A stretch of DNA of 64,000 bases from Cheiracanthium punctorium (lineage: Eukaryota; Arthropoda; Arachnida; Araneae; Cheiracanthiidae), in NCBI GenBank assembly GCA_038373885.1, contig JAWZYV010000771.1:1116001-1180000 (forward strand), read 5' to 3'. A model generated the notes under the pieces. It searched no databases and was not told where the DNA came from. It worked only from the letters and a program-made list of their open reading frames with translations. Position 1 is the first letter of the stretch. Every line of letters starts with the position of its first letter. A program made the position numbers and the translations under genes. Below, one piece after another: positions 25,701 to 40,700 of this stretch.

Positions 25701-28700
25701 AAAGGTGAGAACTGCAATGGTGGAAAGAATTCTAAAGATTGCCTCACAGTTTTACTATGTACAAATGCTGATGGTAGTGATAAGAGGACTCCTCTCATTA
25801 TAGGGAAATCACGAAAAACAAGATGTTTTAACAACCTTATAACATCTTGGTTTTCGTGATGTTTTAACGTTGATTAACAACGTTAAAAGACACTTATTTT
25901 TTGGAAACTGTAAAAATGGTTTTCTTTCTAGCAAATTGTACGAGCAAACTGCAACCCCCTAGACCTCAGAATTATAAAAAACTTCAAAGTGTACTACAGA
26001 AAGAGTACACTTAATTCAACATGTTCTCCAAAATATCACAACAGGAAATATCCCCGAAAAGTTAAACGTACTTCAGGCAATAAATATGATTTCCCTAGCA
26101 TGGAATCGCGTCAAATATGAAACAATCAAGAATTGTTTTATTAAAGGAGGGTTTCTAGATCCCAAATTAGATGAATGTAATAATAATGATGAAAATGATA
26201 TCGATGAAAGCGATGATGAAACTGTGATCATGAATGAAGAGGACTGGAATTGTTTGAGAGCAGAGATTACTTGCAAGGAGTATGTTAACTGTGATATTGA
26301 TGTCATGACTTCAGAATTATGCACAGTCGATGATTTAATAAACAACAAATTATTGGTTGCTAATTTAAGTGACGCTGAAGAAGAATATGAAGAAGTGAGT
26401 CCACCTTCATTTAAAGAGGCAATCGACTCCATTGAAAAGCTTAGAACTTACTTTTTTTATCAGAATATGAATGAAAAAACTTTTCATGAACTGAATTCGA
26501 TTCATAATGCTCTAATAGATACTCAAAAACAATCAGCACGTCAGACGAGGATCAAAGATTTGTTTTTTAAATTCAACATCTGAATGCACATAAATCGCAT
26601 CATAATTGATTGATTAAATGAATTAATATTTAAGATATGCAATAATTATTCAAGATGTAGTGCAATAAAGGTATGATTTGTTTCATTTTTATAATAAATG
26701 TTACTATTTTAAAATTATTATTTTCAGAATCAAAATATTTTGAAGCAGTTTATTAATGGTACTTTAAAAATACATTGAAATTACTATATTTACATATAAA
26801 TTTGCTATAGTAGCGTTAAACCTGTATTAATCTAAGTTGTTTATTATTGTTTCATTTATACGTTGTTTTACGTTAGTCCCTTGAAAGACGTATAAACGGT
26901 GCCTTACTGTAATTTAAATTTTCATTTAATTAAAAATTCACATAAAAACAAACTACAAATGTATGCAAAATGACATTTTTAATAATCAGGATCACATCCC
27001 GCAAAGGCCCAGCCACTAAGCTTCATTCTCATAAGTGAGCAGTACCAGCTTGACCAGTGTTTGGGAAGGTGAAAACCTCTCTTGCTTGGACTGCTGTGAA
27101 ACTGTGTATGTTAAAGAAAGCTGGTAGACATAAAATCTGTCACGGCTCAAATGGCCTCCATGTTTAAATGATTCCTCTGTGTGTGTCAATCCAGGTACTA
27201 GGTCCCTCATCTGGAATTGGTCCAAAATGAGGAGACCACTCATAGCGAGCAATGTTACTGTGCCTAACAGGCACCCCCATAATGCAATGGCCAACATCTG
27301 CAGCTCTCGTAGTGGTCATACCCACAATAGGCTGCTGACTCAGCCATTTGAAAAAGAAATAATAATCAGGATCACTGCTTCAAAGTATGTGATAAAAAAT
27401 TTCTCAAGGTGTTTTGTTGTTGTTGTTGTGTGTGTGTGTGTGTGTGTGCGCGCGCATTCTTTCCTAAAACAGATTTTGCAAAAGAATTCAAGGGCTAGGT
27501 AATTCACTGTCTTGCCCCCCTTCCCCTCAAGATATAAATTAAAATCATCTAATCAGAATTTTTAAGGTGTAATGCATGAAATGTTTCATGATATCCAAAA
27601 TTAATAACCATAACGAAATAAAACCAAAGAATGTGCATCGTGAAATAAAACCAATAAATGTAGAAAATTTTTATAAATATCATATTAATTTTACTTAAAA
27701 TATATAAAATTCTGAAGTAATTATATTGGGAAATATTTATTTCCCTTTTAACATTAATCAAGTAATTTTTTTGTCAAATATCTTTTGTAACCTTTTTTTT
27801 AATGTTTTAGGACACATTTTTTATTTTAATTACAATTAGCTGAAATAAAATGTTACTAAAGATCTTGTTTTTTGACATGACGGTAAAAACAGTGGTAAAA
27901 TCCGCAAAAAAAAATATGCCTAAAAATCTTGCCAACCCTGATCTATAACAAAAAAGGATAAAATAAGGCATATGTAAGAAACATACCCAAAGGCAAATGA
28001 GATAAGCGAGACAGACACAACAAGCACATCGAGCAGGTTAAAGTAACTTCTGCAGAAAGATCCTTTGTGAAGAATCAGGCCATAGGCTATAGCCTAGAAA
28101 ATACAGAAGTAAGCAGGTACACTTTGTTAAGAGAAAAGCAGCAACGAGAAAAAATAACTGCAAACAGTTTTACCTTTAATGTTATTTCTACAGTGAAGAC
28201 ACTTGTAAAAAAGTAATCAAAGTAATTAAGAATCTGCAAAATAAAACTTTATAAGTACATTAAAAGAAAAAGTTTTTCACACATAATAAGAATTTAATTA
28301 CCATCTATCTCAATAAATTTCATTGATACTGAATCAGTGTAAAATCAGGCACTGCTAGTTAGTACTTTTATTTTAAAAATAAATACAAGAAAAAACAAAA
28401 GTTTAATATAGCAGAAATGATTCACATTATGTATTTAATAGCAGAAAATTATTAACCTGAGGAGTTCACGCAGGAAAGATAAATAAAAAACTTTCAAAAC
28501 ATGCTTCTAATATCCGATTTTTAGGTTGGAAATGATACATAAAAAAATACTCCTTTTTCATTGTACAAATTAAGAAGTCTTATTTTTGAGAATTTAGGTC
28601 ATGAATTCATTGTGCAAAATAAATTTAAAAAGATATTTTTTAAAAATCAAAATGAAAAATTTCATTAAGAAGCATACTTTGTTTCTGTCTGAATTAACAT

Positions 28701-31700
28701 GTAAAGGATCCTCTGCAGCTAGCATGGCACTACTAATTAATATAAATCCGAGGATAATGTTTGCAAAATAACTGTGATTTACGATGAAGTGACATAGCCT
28801 GCGAAATCTATAATAAAGTAATAGCATGTAAATCAAATTAATTTCTTTCAAGGGAGTGTATTACAACAACAGAAGAAGGGCAACTTGGCAGGATAACATA
28901 ATTCCAGAATTACCTGTTGTTGTGTGAAAAAATAAAAAATGATGTGTAAGCAGGAATTGGTTTAATTTTAGTGTCCATGTGAAGTTCTGAAAGACGGCGG
29001 GGCCGAGCAGTTGATACTGAGGCATCATCATCATCTTCATCATCGTCTTCATCACCTTCTCCTTCCTCTTCAGCAAATGAAACTGAAAATAATAATGATA
29101 TTTTACTCAGACAAAGAATCTTATTGGTTTAAAATTTTGTCTGTTCCAGAGTTTCAGATCTGCATTTTGCAATACAATGAAGCTTACTCATAATATAGGA
29201 TATAGATTACATATGACAAAGTTCCCACTATAAGAGACCGAGAAAAAATTTGCATAAAGCACTAATATATGCAGTATCAAAATCAATTATATTTCTTAAC
29301 TGCAGATATCAAAGGTTGTAATGCTTGCAGCTGTAGTGGCGTGTCAACATTAACAGCCACCGTACTGATCTGCTTTTATCAGAAATCCAGAAATGTATGA
29401 ATATTGTTGATTGCAAGTAGGTTGTACATTTCCTCCCTTTTATTTTTTCCCCCGCTGCCAAGATAACATGTTGGAGCCAATTATGGCTAAACTAATGTAT
29501 TTACATTTTATATTTATTAATGGATACAAATCAAATAATATAAACATAAGAAATAGTTTAGAGGTTGCTAACCATGGCTCACCAGCATTGGTGAATGTAT
29601 TCATCTTATTTCTTTTGGCAGCAAGTTAGTATTATCCAAAATTATAAAACATATTTGAATGGATTCATTTTATGAAAAATGATTTTAGTTTATTTTTAAT
29701 ATAAAAGATGTGATAATCAGAAACTAAATAAGAATTATAAAACTATAATTATTATTAAACACAGAGAAAGGGAAAGTTATTTCCAGCACGTTAGAATCTG
29801 GAAAAGATTCTGAACACATAGTCACAAAGAATGCAAAATACAATGTGAAAGAAATTCCTTCTGTTCTGCATTTGTAAAAATTTTCTAAATTCTGATGTGC
29901 AAGGAATAAGCTTTTGTGTCTATAATGAAGAAAAGAAAAGAAAGCAACAGATGTGTTTTAGGTATGAACTGTTTATTGTTTGACAAGTTTTCTGAGATAT
30001 GACAAAATGGTGTTTTACAAATGAGTCACCGATTTTAACTCACAATCAGCCTGATACCTTCTTCATAAGCACAACAGCCCCTTATAGGAATTAGCTGCCT
30101 CAGCCTCAGCGATCTGCAGCAACTCTTCTCTAAATTTTCAATTTTTTAAGTATTTTTCAATTTCATCTAACCATATAATCAAAGGGTCTTCCTTTAGTTC
30201 AAGATCCCTCAGACAAGATAGCAGCAGTGGATGCTGGTAGAAAGAAACTTGCAGGAATTATTGAAGGATATGCTATGAAAGATGTGTAAAATATGGTCAC
30301 GTCTGGTCTTTTCTATTAAATTATTCCAAGTAAAACAATTTCAAATCAATCTGAAAGGAGAGTTTAAAATTAAAGGAAGAATAACAACTGTTGGACAAAT
30401 GTTGATGGTGGTGACAAGCAAACTTTGGAGGTTATTGGAAAAGCCAAATCCCCACTATGTTTCAAGAGTTTTCAGCCTGAACTCTATGTGAAATACAGAC
30501 ATAACAAAAAGGCCTGGATGACACAGAAAGATTTTGATGACTGGTTCAATTCCTTTAATTTGGAAATGAAATGGCAAAAACAAAAAATTTTGCTTATTTT
30601 AGATAATGCTCCATGACAGGAAAAAGTTGAAATGAGTAATATCTGCCTTGAATTTTTACCACCGAAAATTAAGGCACAGTTGCAACCAATGGATGCTGCC
30701 ATTGTAAAATCATTTAAAGCACCCTACAGAAAATTTTTAATGTCAAAAATTGTAAATGACATAAACGAAGATCGAGATGTTAGCATAACATTGAAAGATG
30801 CAATTTATCTATTTAAAAAGACTTGGAACTGTGTTACCAAGATAATTGGGAACTGTTGGAAGCACACCGGATTAATAAATTACCAAACTGGCCTTAAAGA
30901 AAATTAATGTAGGCCCCAAGAAGAGCTGAAGATGGCTTTGGAGTAAGCTCGCTCACAAATTTCCATAACTATGCCAGCTGAAGATTTTATCAATGTCGAT
31001 TCTGAGGAACTGTCACTAAAAATATGACAACTGATGAGATTTTTAAAACCGATGCCATCTACAGACACCCAACAAGAGGAAAGTGAATCTGAAATTGAAG
31101 AGATTGCAGAAAAAAAATGTGCCAAATAAAGAAGTTCAAGATTACATTTTTAAACTGAAATGTTATTTTGAGCAGCACAATAAAACTGACAGAGACTATG
31201 GATTTGGTGTTACATTTGGAAAAATGTATAGATTCATTTTATGAGATAAATCAAATGCAGACTACTGTGGATAATTTCCTTAATCCTAGATAATTAATAA
31301 AAGGTATGTTTGTTCATTCAATCATTTCTTCAAGTTCATTTGCTTCCCTGTTATTAAATACAGAATACTTTGATAGAACATCACTTACTCCATGTGCTCT
31401 TAAAAGTAACTATATTCATAGCATTAGTTTTAAAAGATAAATTTGAAATTCCCTTTTTTAAATGCCATCCTTGCTTACTGCCAAAAAATATGTGCCCAGA
31501 TGACAATTAAATGAGGGTTGACTGTAACTTAATTTTTTTTTAATCAATGAATGGCATTCACATATATTGATTAGAAATTTCCCAAACGGGAGCATTTATA
31601 TGACTGTTTTTTTTTTTTTTTTAGATCATTTTGAACAACATTCATAAAAAAAAGGGACATCTTAAAGGCTTTGTAGTTGATGACAAATCAAAGTTATGCT

Positions 31701-34700
31701 CTGTAATTTTTTTTTTAATTGGATTTTCGGGTGTATATTTTATGATTTGGAAATGAAAATTAAACTTCAAAATTTACTGCTACATAATACTGTAAGGTAT
31801 TCCATCATGCAGAGCATTTTTATTTTAACTATACCTAGATATGGCAATTCATACCTATAGTTGCTCAATTTAAGTTGAAATAGACTTAATTTTAATGTAT
31901 ACATATAACAAGGCTTCTTAAATTTGTGAGTTCCTGAAATTTGTAAAATTATATATTTGGGGTCAATCCCTTTCTGAATTTTTTTAGTACTTTGGGGGGA
32001 AATATATAATATAGATTGTGTCAACAAGACACCTATGCAAACTTTTTCAATATTATGCAGGAAAAAAATACCTCTGAATTTTTAAGAAGTGCATAAAATC
32101 TGTTTGCGAAATACAAATAAACAAGAAAAGTCAGCCATTGTGAAAAAGAGAAAAACAGGATCAAAAAGCTTTGGGAAAGGACAGAATGTGCAGTATTAGA
32201 GGTTTTTAACAAAAGCATTGATACACACAGTTTTGAAATAAAATTGACCAGCATGCCACTCCTGTCGCCAGCCTATGACTGCAAATACATAACAAAAATA
32301 TGTAAAACTTACATTAAATTTTTCAAAATTTGCATAGATTCAGAGATTATCCAGTTTAGATACATAAATAAACTGGAATTTTACTAGAAATACTGCATAT
32401 ATTTTTTTCAGTTCTTGATGAATCTTACTTTCTTTTACCCAATTAAAAAACTAATCATTAGCTTATTATGCAACAGAAAATCATTTACCAGTAACAACTT
32501 CAGTTTCTCTCTCTGTTTCTCTTTTCTCATTCACTGTATCCTGAGCTTTAATCTGTAACTAAATGTACAATCAAGCATTATTTAAAATGCAATAAAAAAC
32601 CTTTTACTTTGCTATTAATAATCAATAATTGTTAAATGTAACAAAAATTAGACAAATTATGAATATAACTATAAAGAATCATTGAAACAGTAACAGTATA
32701 TAAGAGAATATTCAAACACTTTAAAAATTTTTGCATTTTAAAAAGTAAGTATATTTTTAACAGGTTTTATGCTTGGTGTCAGATGAAAATAGATTAGGAG
32801 CCCTTTGGAAGATAGTAATCTTTTTAAGAATAACAATCCCACTAGTTTAATTAAAATCATCTTAATTAAAATAACTGGCTAATTTAAGAGGGAAAATATC
32901 TTCAAATTAACATTCAAGAAATATTACTATAAAACTGCATTCTGGAAAGTATTATAGTAACAATAAACACAATTTATAAATGCATAATCTAGTGAAAAAT
33001 ACAGTGAAACCTCCTAAAAGAGACCATCCTCTCGACCCTAGAAAATTGGTCTTTTAGAGAGGTGGTCTCTGAATAGAGATGATCTGCAAAATAATCTTTC
33101 ATGCAATATATCTATAAACATGCATATATATATATATATATGTATATATACACACACACACACTAAGAAAAACAGTTTTTGAATATGTCATGTCTACGCA
33201 GCATTGAAGGAAGATTTTCGACTAACTAGACAACTGGCAACCTCTTACAAAAAAGAGCCTTCAATTTGAGATTGGACAACATATTTCCTTTCCTTGTGAA
33301 AAAAACACCTGCACGGACAATTCCAGGAAAAGGTATGGCCATTTTTCAATCCACTACCCATTCAAAGAGAAGAAATATCTTTAGATTTTCCCTCGGGGAG
33401 CAATCCTAACTGTCAACTGAAAAGTTCAGCATTTTTTTTTTTAATAGAAGGAGAGGATAAATGGTGTTCTTTTAATAGAGAGAAAATTAACAAGAAGCCT
33501 GTAGCCAGAAATTACAGACCTAAATGGTCTTTATTATTAAAGGTGATCGCTGAATAGTGGTTGTCTTTTAAAGAGGCTTCGCTATATGTGAATAAAAATT
33601 TTCAATTACTTCAGTACATGGATGTGCTTAAAATTACACATTAATTTTTTTTTTATTTTTTTATCAGTACGTAAATGGCACACCACTCCATTAAGCCCAT
33701 TAACAATTAATGTGATTTTTCTAATAAATACTTTTTTAGAAAACATACAAAAAAACATAATGTGCTACTAAAAATTGTAGTACTCTTTGTAAAAATTATA
33801 TATAAGTAACCTACAATCCCAGGAAAAAACTGAAGGAAAAATTAAAAAAGTGAGAAGACATGTTTATGTATTGACTGACTGATTGATTTTGTGTTGAATG
33901 TAAAGCCATGCAAAGGCCATCTTCCTAAAGGGAGAATACCTTGGGCAGAGGACTTTTAAAGGGATTCTAATGGGATGTTAGATCTAGAGAAAACCACCCA
34001 AAATTCCAAGCCATTAGATCGACAGCCACATGGTAGACCAGAACCCTGAACCTTCATGCTTCAGGCCTTGAACTACTGCATTTAGTGTCCAACACTGTAT
34101 TAGTGCATGAAACTTTGAAAGGAGATCAAAAGAACTTGCAGAAACTACATCCTAATCATCTACTTTGCTGTGTAAACATAATCGCATCCAGTGGCGTCGC
34201 TAAGCATGGTGTCACCCGGTGCGGGCTCATCCGGTGTCACCCCCCCCCACCACCACCACCACCACCACCACCGTAACACCTCAGTAAAATTATGAGTCAT
34301 CTTTGAAATTGGCTTTTTTTCACTTCGCCCTAAATTAAGTCGAAATTTTACCTAATCTCCGTAGGTTATCTGACCGGATAAAGCAGCACTAACTACCGAA
34401 GTAAGCGGCAGAAAACTAGTGCAATTTGGCCATTTCATTCTTTCGCCCTGCCAATTTTCACCGACTTAAGAGACTCACTGGCCGAAATAAGTGGCAACCA
34501 CTATAGTAAGGTTCTTTCAAACGTTATTAAGCTATTATGCAACTTTCCATACCACCTATGCAAGGTAATGTACGAGACGCGGAAATGACTTTTTTTTTTC
34601 CCACATGGAGTGTTTTTTCCAAGAGGCCTATGAAAACCATGAGCCGTAAAAAAGCCTGTTTATAATACCATTACCAGACTAATAAAAATACACTGTCAGA

Positions 34701-37700
34701 CTAATAAAAATACACTGTCAGCTAATACAAATACACTGTCAGCTAATAAAAATATGGCATTTAATTCAACTAAACGTTAAATTATCTACACACTTAAAAT
34801 TTAATGTCTCATGAGACCTGTTCCATTGAAACCAGTTGTTTCATTCAACACTCACTACAAAACTGCTTTACTTAAGAGTTCTTGTACCTTTTAAAAGTAA
34901 TGAAAATCGATAAAATTTTGACTGAATATACAGACATCTGAATATACACTACTCTCTTTGATTCTTTTTGACTGAATATAGAGTGATTCTAAACTCCCTA
35001 TACAAACTTTACGGGATATAGAGCACATAATATAATGTCCTATCGCCCCTACAGTTTATAGAGTTTTGAACCGCCTTGCATATTGTTGTGTAAAGTTCCA
35101 CATTGCTCGTACATTGCACAAAAAATTTATTTACTTTTGAATTTGGCCAATTTTAACCAATGGTTTTAAAAAAGCTGATATGAATATTGTAAGTGAATGA
35201 GCTACATTTTGTTAGTTCTATTAATGTTTTATATTAAAGATATAGTTGTAAGAAAGAAATCATTAAGAAAGCGTTTGTAACTGTGCAATAAATCATTAAA
35301 TTTTGGATTGTGGAAAATTTCTGATTCCTTTGTTATTATATAAAAAAAAAAACATTACCTCTAGAGGATTTAAATTTCGCAATTACGACGGGGTTCCCGG
35401 AAATTAATGCCTCGCGAAAATACATAATTTTACTGTATTATTTTCCATATGTGGTTCATTGCGCGGAGCCGTACATACATAAAAATATTTTAAAAAACTC
35501 AAATATTTTATGCCTATACTTAAGACAAAATTAAAGTGACATATTGTTAAGTAGAAAATACAAACCTATTTTATACACTTAAAATTATTATTATTATTAT
35601 TTTATTTAAGCTTATAAAATCTTTTGTAAATTAAAATTTTATACAAGACAGAGAATAAAATAATTGAGTTTGTAAAATGATTTTTATGTTCATAATATGT
35701 GCGCAGCTAACTCCATGTGAAAAACAATACCTTTTAATAATTACAATTTTTGAAGTTAGTAGTACAAATAAAATAAGATATTATGTAAATATATAAAATT
35801 GCTTACTTGTAAACCAATTATTTATGTAAATAGGTGAACATTTATACACATGCAAGCACTCTTCTCAATTTTCATTGCTTTTAAAAGGTATAAGACCTTT
35901 AATGAAACACAAAAATTAAAAATAAATTATTTCAAAATTTAAATTAATACTCTCCAAGACACCTAATCTATTTATTACGTAATTTGAGCCTCAAAAATTA
36001 TAAATAACATAACAAAAGTTTCAATACATTTTATTTATGGATTAAAAAAAGAAAAAAGAAAAGAAAAGAAAAGAGAGAGATGGGAGGGGGAGTTTTATCT
36101 ACAAAGTAAGGGCCTTCTTCTAATATATTTAATTAAATACATTCTATACAGCTAGAAATCCGTCCCTGTAGCCTGCACCCTGCTTCTTACAGGGTGTTTC
36201 TAAAACTTCCATGGAATTTTCAAAGGTTCAACAACATTCGTTTACACGTCTTGAGATTCTTCGTTACAATGAAAAAATAAATGACATAGGTACGAAATAA
36301 ATGTAGACTGAAAGGCCCATATATGATACAAGGCACATTGCATTCGGAAAACGATTTCGGTCTCTTCACGCAGTCATCGATCTAACTGTCTGGAGTTTTG
36401 GGTGGTTTCCTTCGGATGTAACGTGAACACGCATTAGAACCCCTTAAAAAATCCCCCGAACAAGGTACCCATCCCTATACAGATAGCCCTCGAGTAGCTT
36501 CGCCTTTGCACACAATAAAATATAAAACAATTCGGAAAAACCGTCATGCATCTAAAGCTCCGTGAGAACATAGCTGTTTAAGACAATTTAACGGCATGGA
36601 AAGGAGAGAGAGAGAGAGAAAACAAAAAGAATGTTCTCTAAAATGCATTTTCTGCGGCGTTTTGCCCTGCTTTTAGTTGATCGCCTACATTAGCACCCTC
36701 CTTGGGCCGGCTCTGCGTTGAAAACATAAAATATTTCAATTATGAACTTACCAAAAGAATGATAGCATAAAATGGAAAAGAAATAAATAAGCAGGGCTTG
36801 CGTTTGAAAAATAGTACTTTTACACAATAAACGAACTAAACTATATATGAATGATCGGTCAGCGTTCTCAGAATTATGCCAGAATTCCGAGAATATCTTT
36901 AGATACCTTCCTGCCGTCGTCCTTCGAAACCTTTCATTTTGACGCGCGAATCCATCAGTGCCTTTACGTTAGTGTGTTTCGTACTTTAAAGAAAATAAAA
37001 ATAATAATAATAATAATAATAATAATAATCATGAGTATGCTTTTCACCCTTTGAAGTGCAAGTATTTTCACATCCATATGGAAGACCCACCGGATAGACT
37101 GTCCAACGCTCAAAAAGTACAGCCGACGGGCACCCCCAGTTTAGTCAAGCGCCTCATTCGCACCCCTTGTCCAAGATCGCCCCCCCAATAGCAAGAGAAA
37201 GTGTTCATAGTTAGCCCCTGGTTAAAAGCGCAACATACAGATGAAATGGCTACACATAAGTTGAGAACAACCTGCCGTATTCTTGTTTTATGGGGGAAAT
37301 ATGGACAATTTTTAAACTGGAAAAAAAAGTTGAGATGAAGGAACACATTTTATTTCTACAGGTACACAGAATATGTTTCTTTCATATATTTGTTCTTAAT
37401 TTTTCTCTGGGATATTTTTTACATCACCAAATCAGGTCTTTTTTCAAATTAATTAAAAAAAAAAAATAAATAAACCAGCATTTGTTTTCATTTTTTTTTT
37501 TGGTGTCACCCCCCTCTGTTGGTGTCACCCTGTGCGGCCCACATCCCCCGCACCCCCCCCCCCCCCGCGACGCCACTGATCGCATCACTGTATTGGATTC
37601 TAGTACATGGAACTTTGACAGGAGAGCAAATGTACTAACAGAAACTACATCCTAAACATCCACTCTGCTGTGTAAACATAATTGTCATCCCCTCCCCAAG

Positions 37701-40700
37701 AAAAAAAATATCAGCTACTACTTACTGAGTTGTCTGATTTCTCTCGTAACCTGAAACAGAATTTAAGAGAAAATTAATGATAGAAAGGAATGTTACTAGA
37801 AATATTTTTTTGTGAAATATTTTAAGGAAACCAATTAATAAAAAGAATATGCTATAGCTGGTTGGAAATTTAAAAACTAACAGTTAAAATAAAAGGAAAT
37901 AAGTTGTCAAATTTCCACTTTAAACAAATGCTCTTAAAAAATTTTAAACAGTAATAATATAGTTATTAAAAAATTACTATTTTTTTACAATCTTAGAAAT
38001 GCATAAAGCAGTCAACAGTACAACTTATAATACATCTGTTTAAAAGAAAAACGATTGCTCATGCAAAGAGGGGATAAGGCTGTACTGCAAAATTGAAAAA
38101 ATACTGCAAAAGATTGACCATTGTTCTATTATTTTAAAAAACAACATTGATATTCTAAATATGTACAAGTTTAAATCTTTTGCATTAAAATCAAGCAAAG
38201 AAACTAAATGATTTTAAAAATTAGAATGAAAGCTAAATGGTTTTAAAAATTAGAATGAAAACAGCAATTTCTAAATAAAATAAAATCAGGAACTATACTT
38301 CATGTATGAAAGAATGCACAATAAAAACTGAATTAATCACAACTTACATGCGAAGAAGTGTATGATTCATCTGAGGAGTCTCAGGCTTAGAAGGCTTCTC
38401 TGCTGAACAACTTGAAGAAGATATGCTAACACGCCTTCTCTTTTTCTTCTTTCGCCTATTTTCACCTTCCAACCCATCAAAATCATCAAGCTCTTTGGAA
38501 TGAATAATACTGCCCAGTTCATTTTCAATGCCATCTTCCTCCTACAAGTATTTCATAAAATTTTCTTACAAAAATAAATTCAAGTGAAATGCAGTGCGTT
38601 TCTTGAAATCAGCTTTCATGTATGATGCACTCTTAAAATTGGAAACCTATGAGAATTGTGATATTTTCAGGAAAATTTCCTTACCTATAACTGGAAGCAT
38701 TATCAACCTGCTAATTGTTCAGGGAAACACAGAACAAAATATATTATTTTTGCTACATCTTTAATAAAAATTAAATTATTAAGGCAAAATATTGAGTGCA
38801 TGGGGGAAGAAGATTTCCCCATCCCCATTACTTGTGGCAATAACGTCTAGGATACTTTTTTGTTAAATGCATTTTGTTTCAACAAATTTTACAGTGCAAT
38901 TATATATATTTTTTCTTATAGTTACTTAAATTGTGTAGGTTAACAAGAGTGTATAATTCAGATTATGAATAAGCAGTTTAATTTTTTATAATCTGACTTA
39001 AGGATGTTTTTACAATTTAATATTATATATTTTTAAATCCATTTTTATTTAGCTAAATTTTATAATGCATAAATATAAGGATGTGCATCAAAAACTGAGA
39101 TATGGTCCCAGGTCCGTAGCCAGGGGGGCGCTGAAGGGTGATCAGCACCCCCTGGAAAAATTTGAGCGCCCTATAGACGTCTCATAATTTTTTACGAATT
39201 TTTAACGAAATTTCAAACGTGGAAGAATTTGATTTTTATCGAGACGACCTTTAATATTGTTGCAGAATACTCTGCTAATTCCTCGATTCGTTTTTCTAAA
39301 GTCCAGTTGGTGTAGAAAGTTCTAGTAAAGGGTCCACTAGTCAGGATGGAACACAAACTTTATTGCTTCTAGAACTTCATCGAACAATCAGCTGTACAAA
39401 ATTCACAAGCACAATCAGTCAGTAACGTGCTGATAACAGTCCGCTTAGTACAAAAGCTTTCACAAATGCTGTATTTCTCACACAAAATAAAACATTTCCA
39501 CAGGCATGAATTCAGTGGAAACGTACGAGGGAAATCGTACACTGTGCCTCAAGACTCAGCAATGAAGAATTTACACACATCACTTAAAAACAAGCTTTGA
39601 AAATCAAGCAAAATATAGCACAATTCGCAGCGTAATGCAGCAAATTCACTCAACGAGAGCTCGGTGAACACTGAACTGGGGAGTCTGTTATGTCTGTATT
39701 TATAGGTGACGCAGAAGCTACAAGGAGCATCTAGAAGAATGCATCTCCCGAAGGTTCCACGTAAAACTGGACTTTTGATTACGTCATAAAAATGTAGCTG
39801 AATCATTAGGCTATTATGTGGTTTTAATACAGAAAAAACAACTTTAAAGGCCCCATTCGAAAAATAGCGCGAAATGTCGCTAAGCTTGGCGACTTTTTTG
39901 GCGAAATATCACCAAATTTGGCACCAAAAGTAAGTCCCCAAAAGTGAGGTTAGTGAAGTTCTAACATCAATATTCCTCGAGATTTCTGGAAAACCACATA
40001 GAAACCAATAGAAAAGCATTAAACTCCACATCTCGCATTCAAGTTAACCGATTTTGATGCAATAAAATGCAAAATTTTATTATTTAACGCGTAGAACACG
40101 AATTTTAAACCCAAAAACAGCGGGTTGCCCCGAAAATTCGTAACAATATTTAAAAACATTAGGGATTAAAATCCCCGCACCCGAAAAAATAATCGAAGTC
40201 AAAAATTTCTTTAAAAAAATTAAGTGTGCTGACTACGGATAAGTTTGCTGAAATATGCAAGCAAAAAATTGCTTTCTCGGACTCCTTGCTGCTGTGAGAC
40301 TTTTGGCTGTAGTACAGCATTGTGCGAGTCAATATTTTCTGTATTTACAAGACTGAACAGACAACAAAGACAATCTATGTGTCACAATAGACTTTCAAAT
40401 TTAATACTTTTAGCTTTTGAAAAGCAGCGCGCAAAAAATATAGATTTGAATATATTTTTCAAACATTTAAACGAAAAGAAGTACAGGCTGCTGCAACTGT
40501 ACAAAAAGTGTTTAACTTTGTTAATAATAATTTATATTTGTAGTAATTATAGCTATGTCGTAAATTCTAAATCTTGGACTCTTTTGTATAATTTTCGTTA
40601 TATACCTTTTTTTTGGGGGGGGGGGCGGAGAATTTAATTTTTTTCAAAGTTTCTCTAAGAATTAATTTGATCAAAAGAAATATAGAATTTTTAAAATTAT

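Noticed and set aside
27016..27297. Host gene on the minus strand
   Set aside because: The frame is inside a 365-bp retroposed segment with exact target duplications; a real intact host gene is unlikely.
28861..29076. Open frame with a Met-rich start on the minus strand over the II-III loop exon
   Set aside because: It is the wrong frame of the Cav1 exon 28914-29082; the true frame gives the conserved ARPRRLSE and FFIFS motifs and joins its neighbours in phase.
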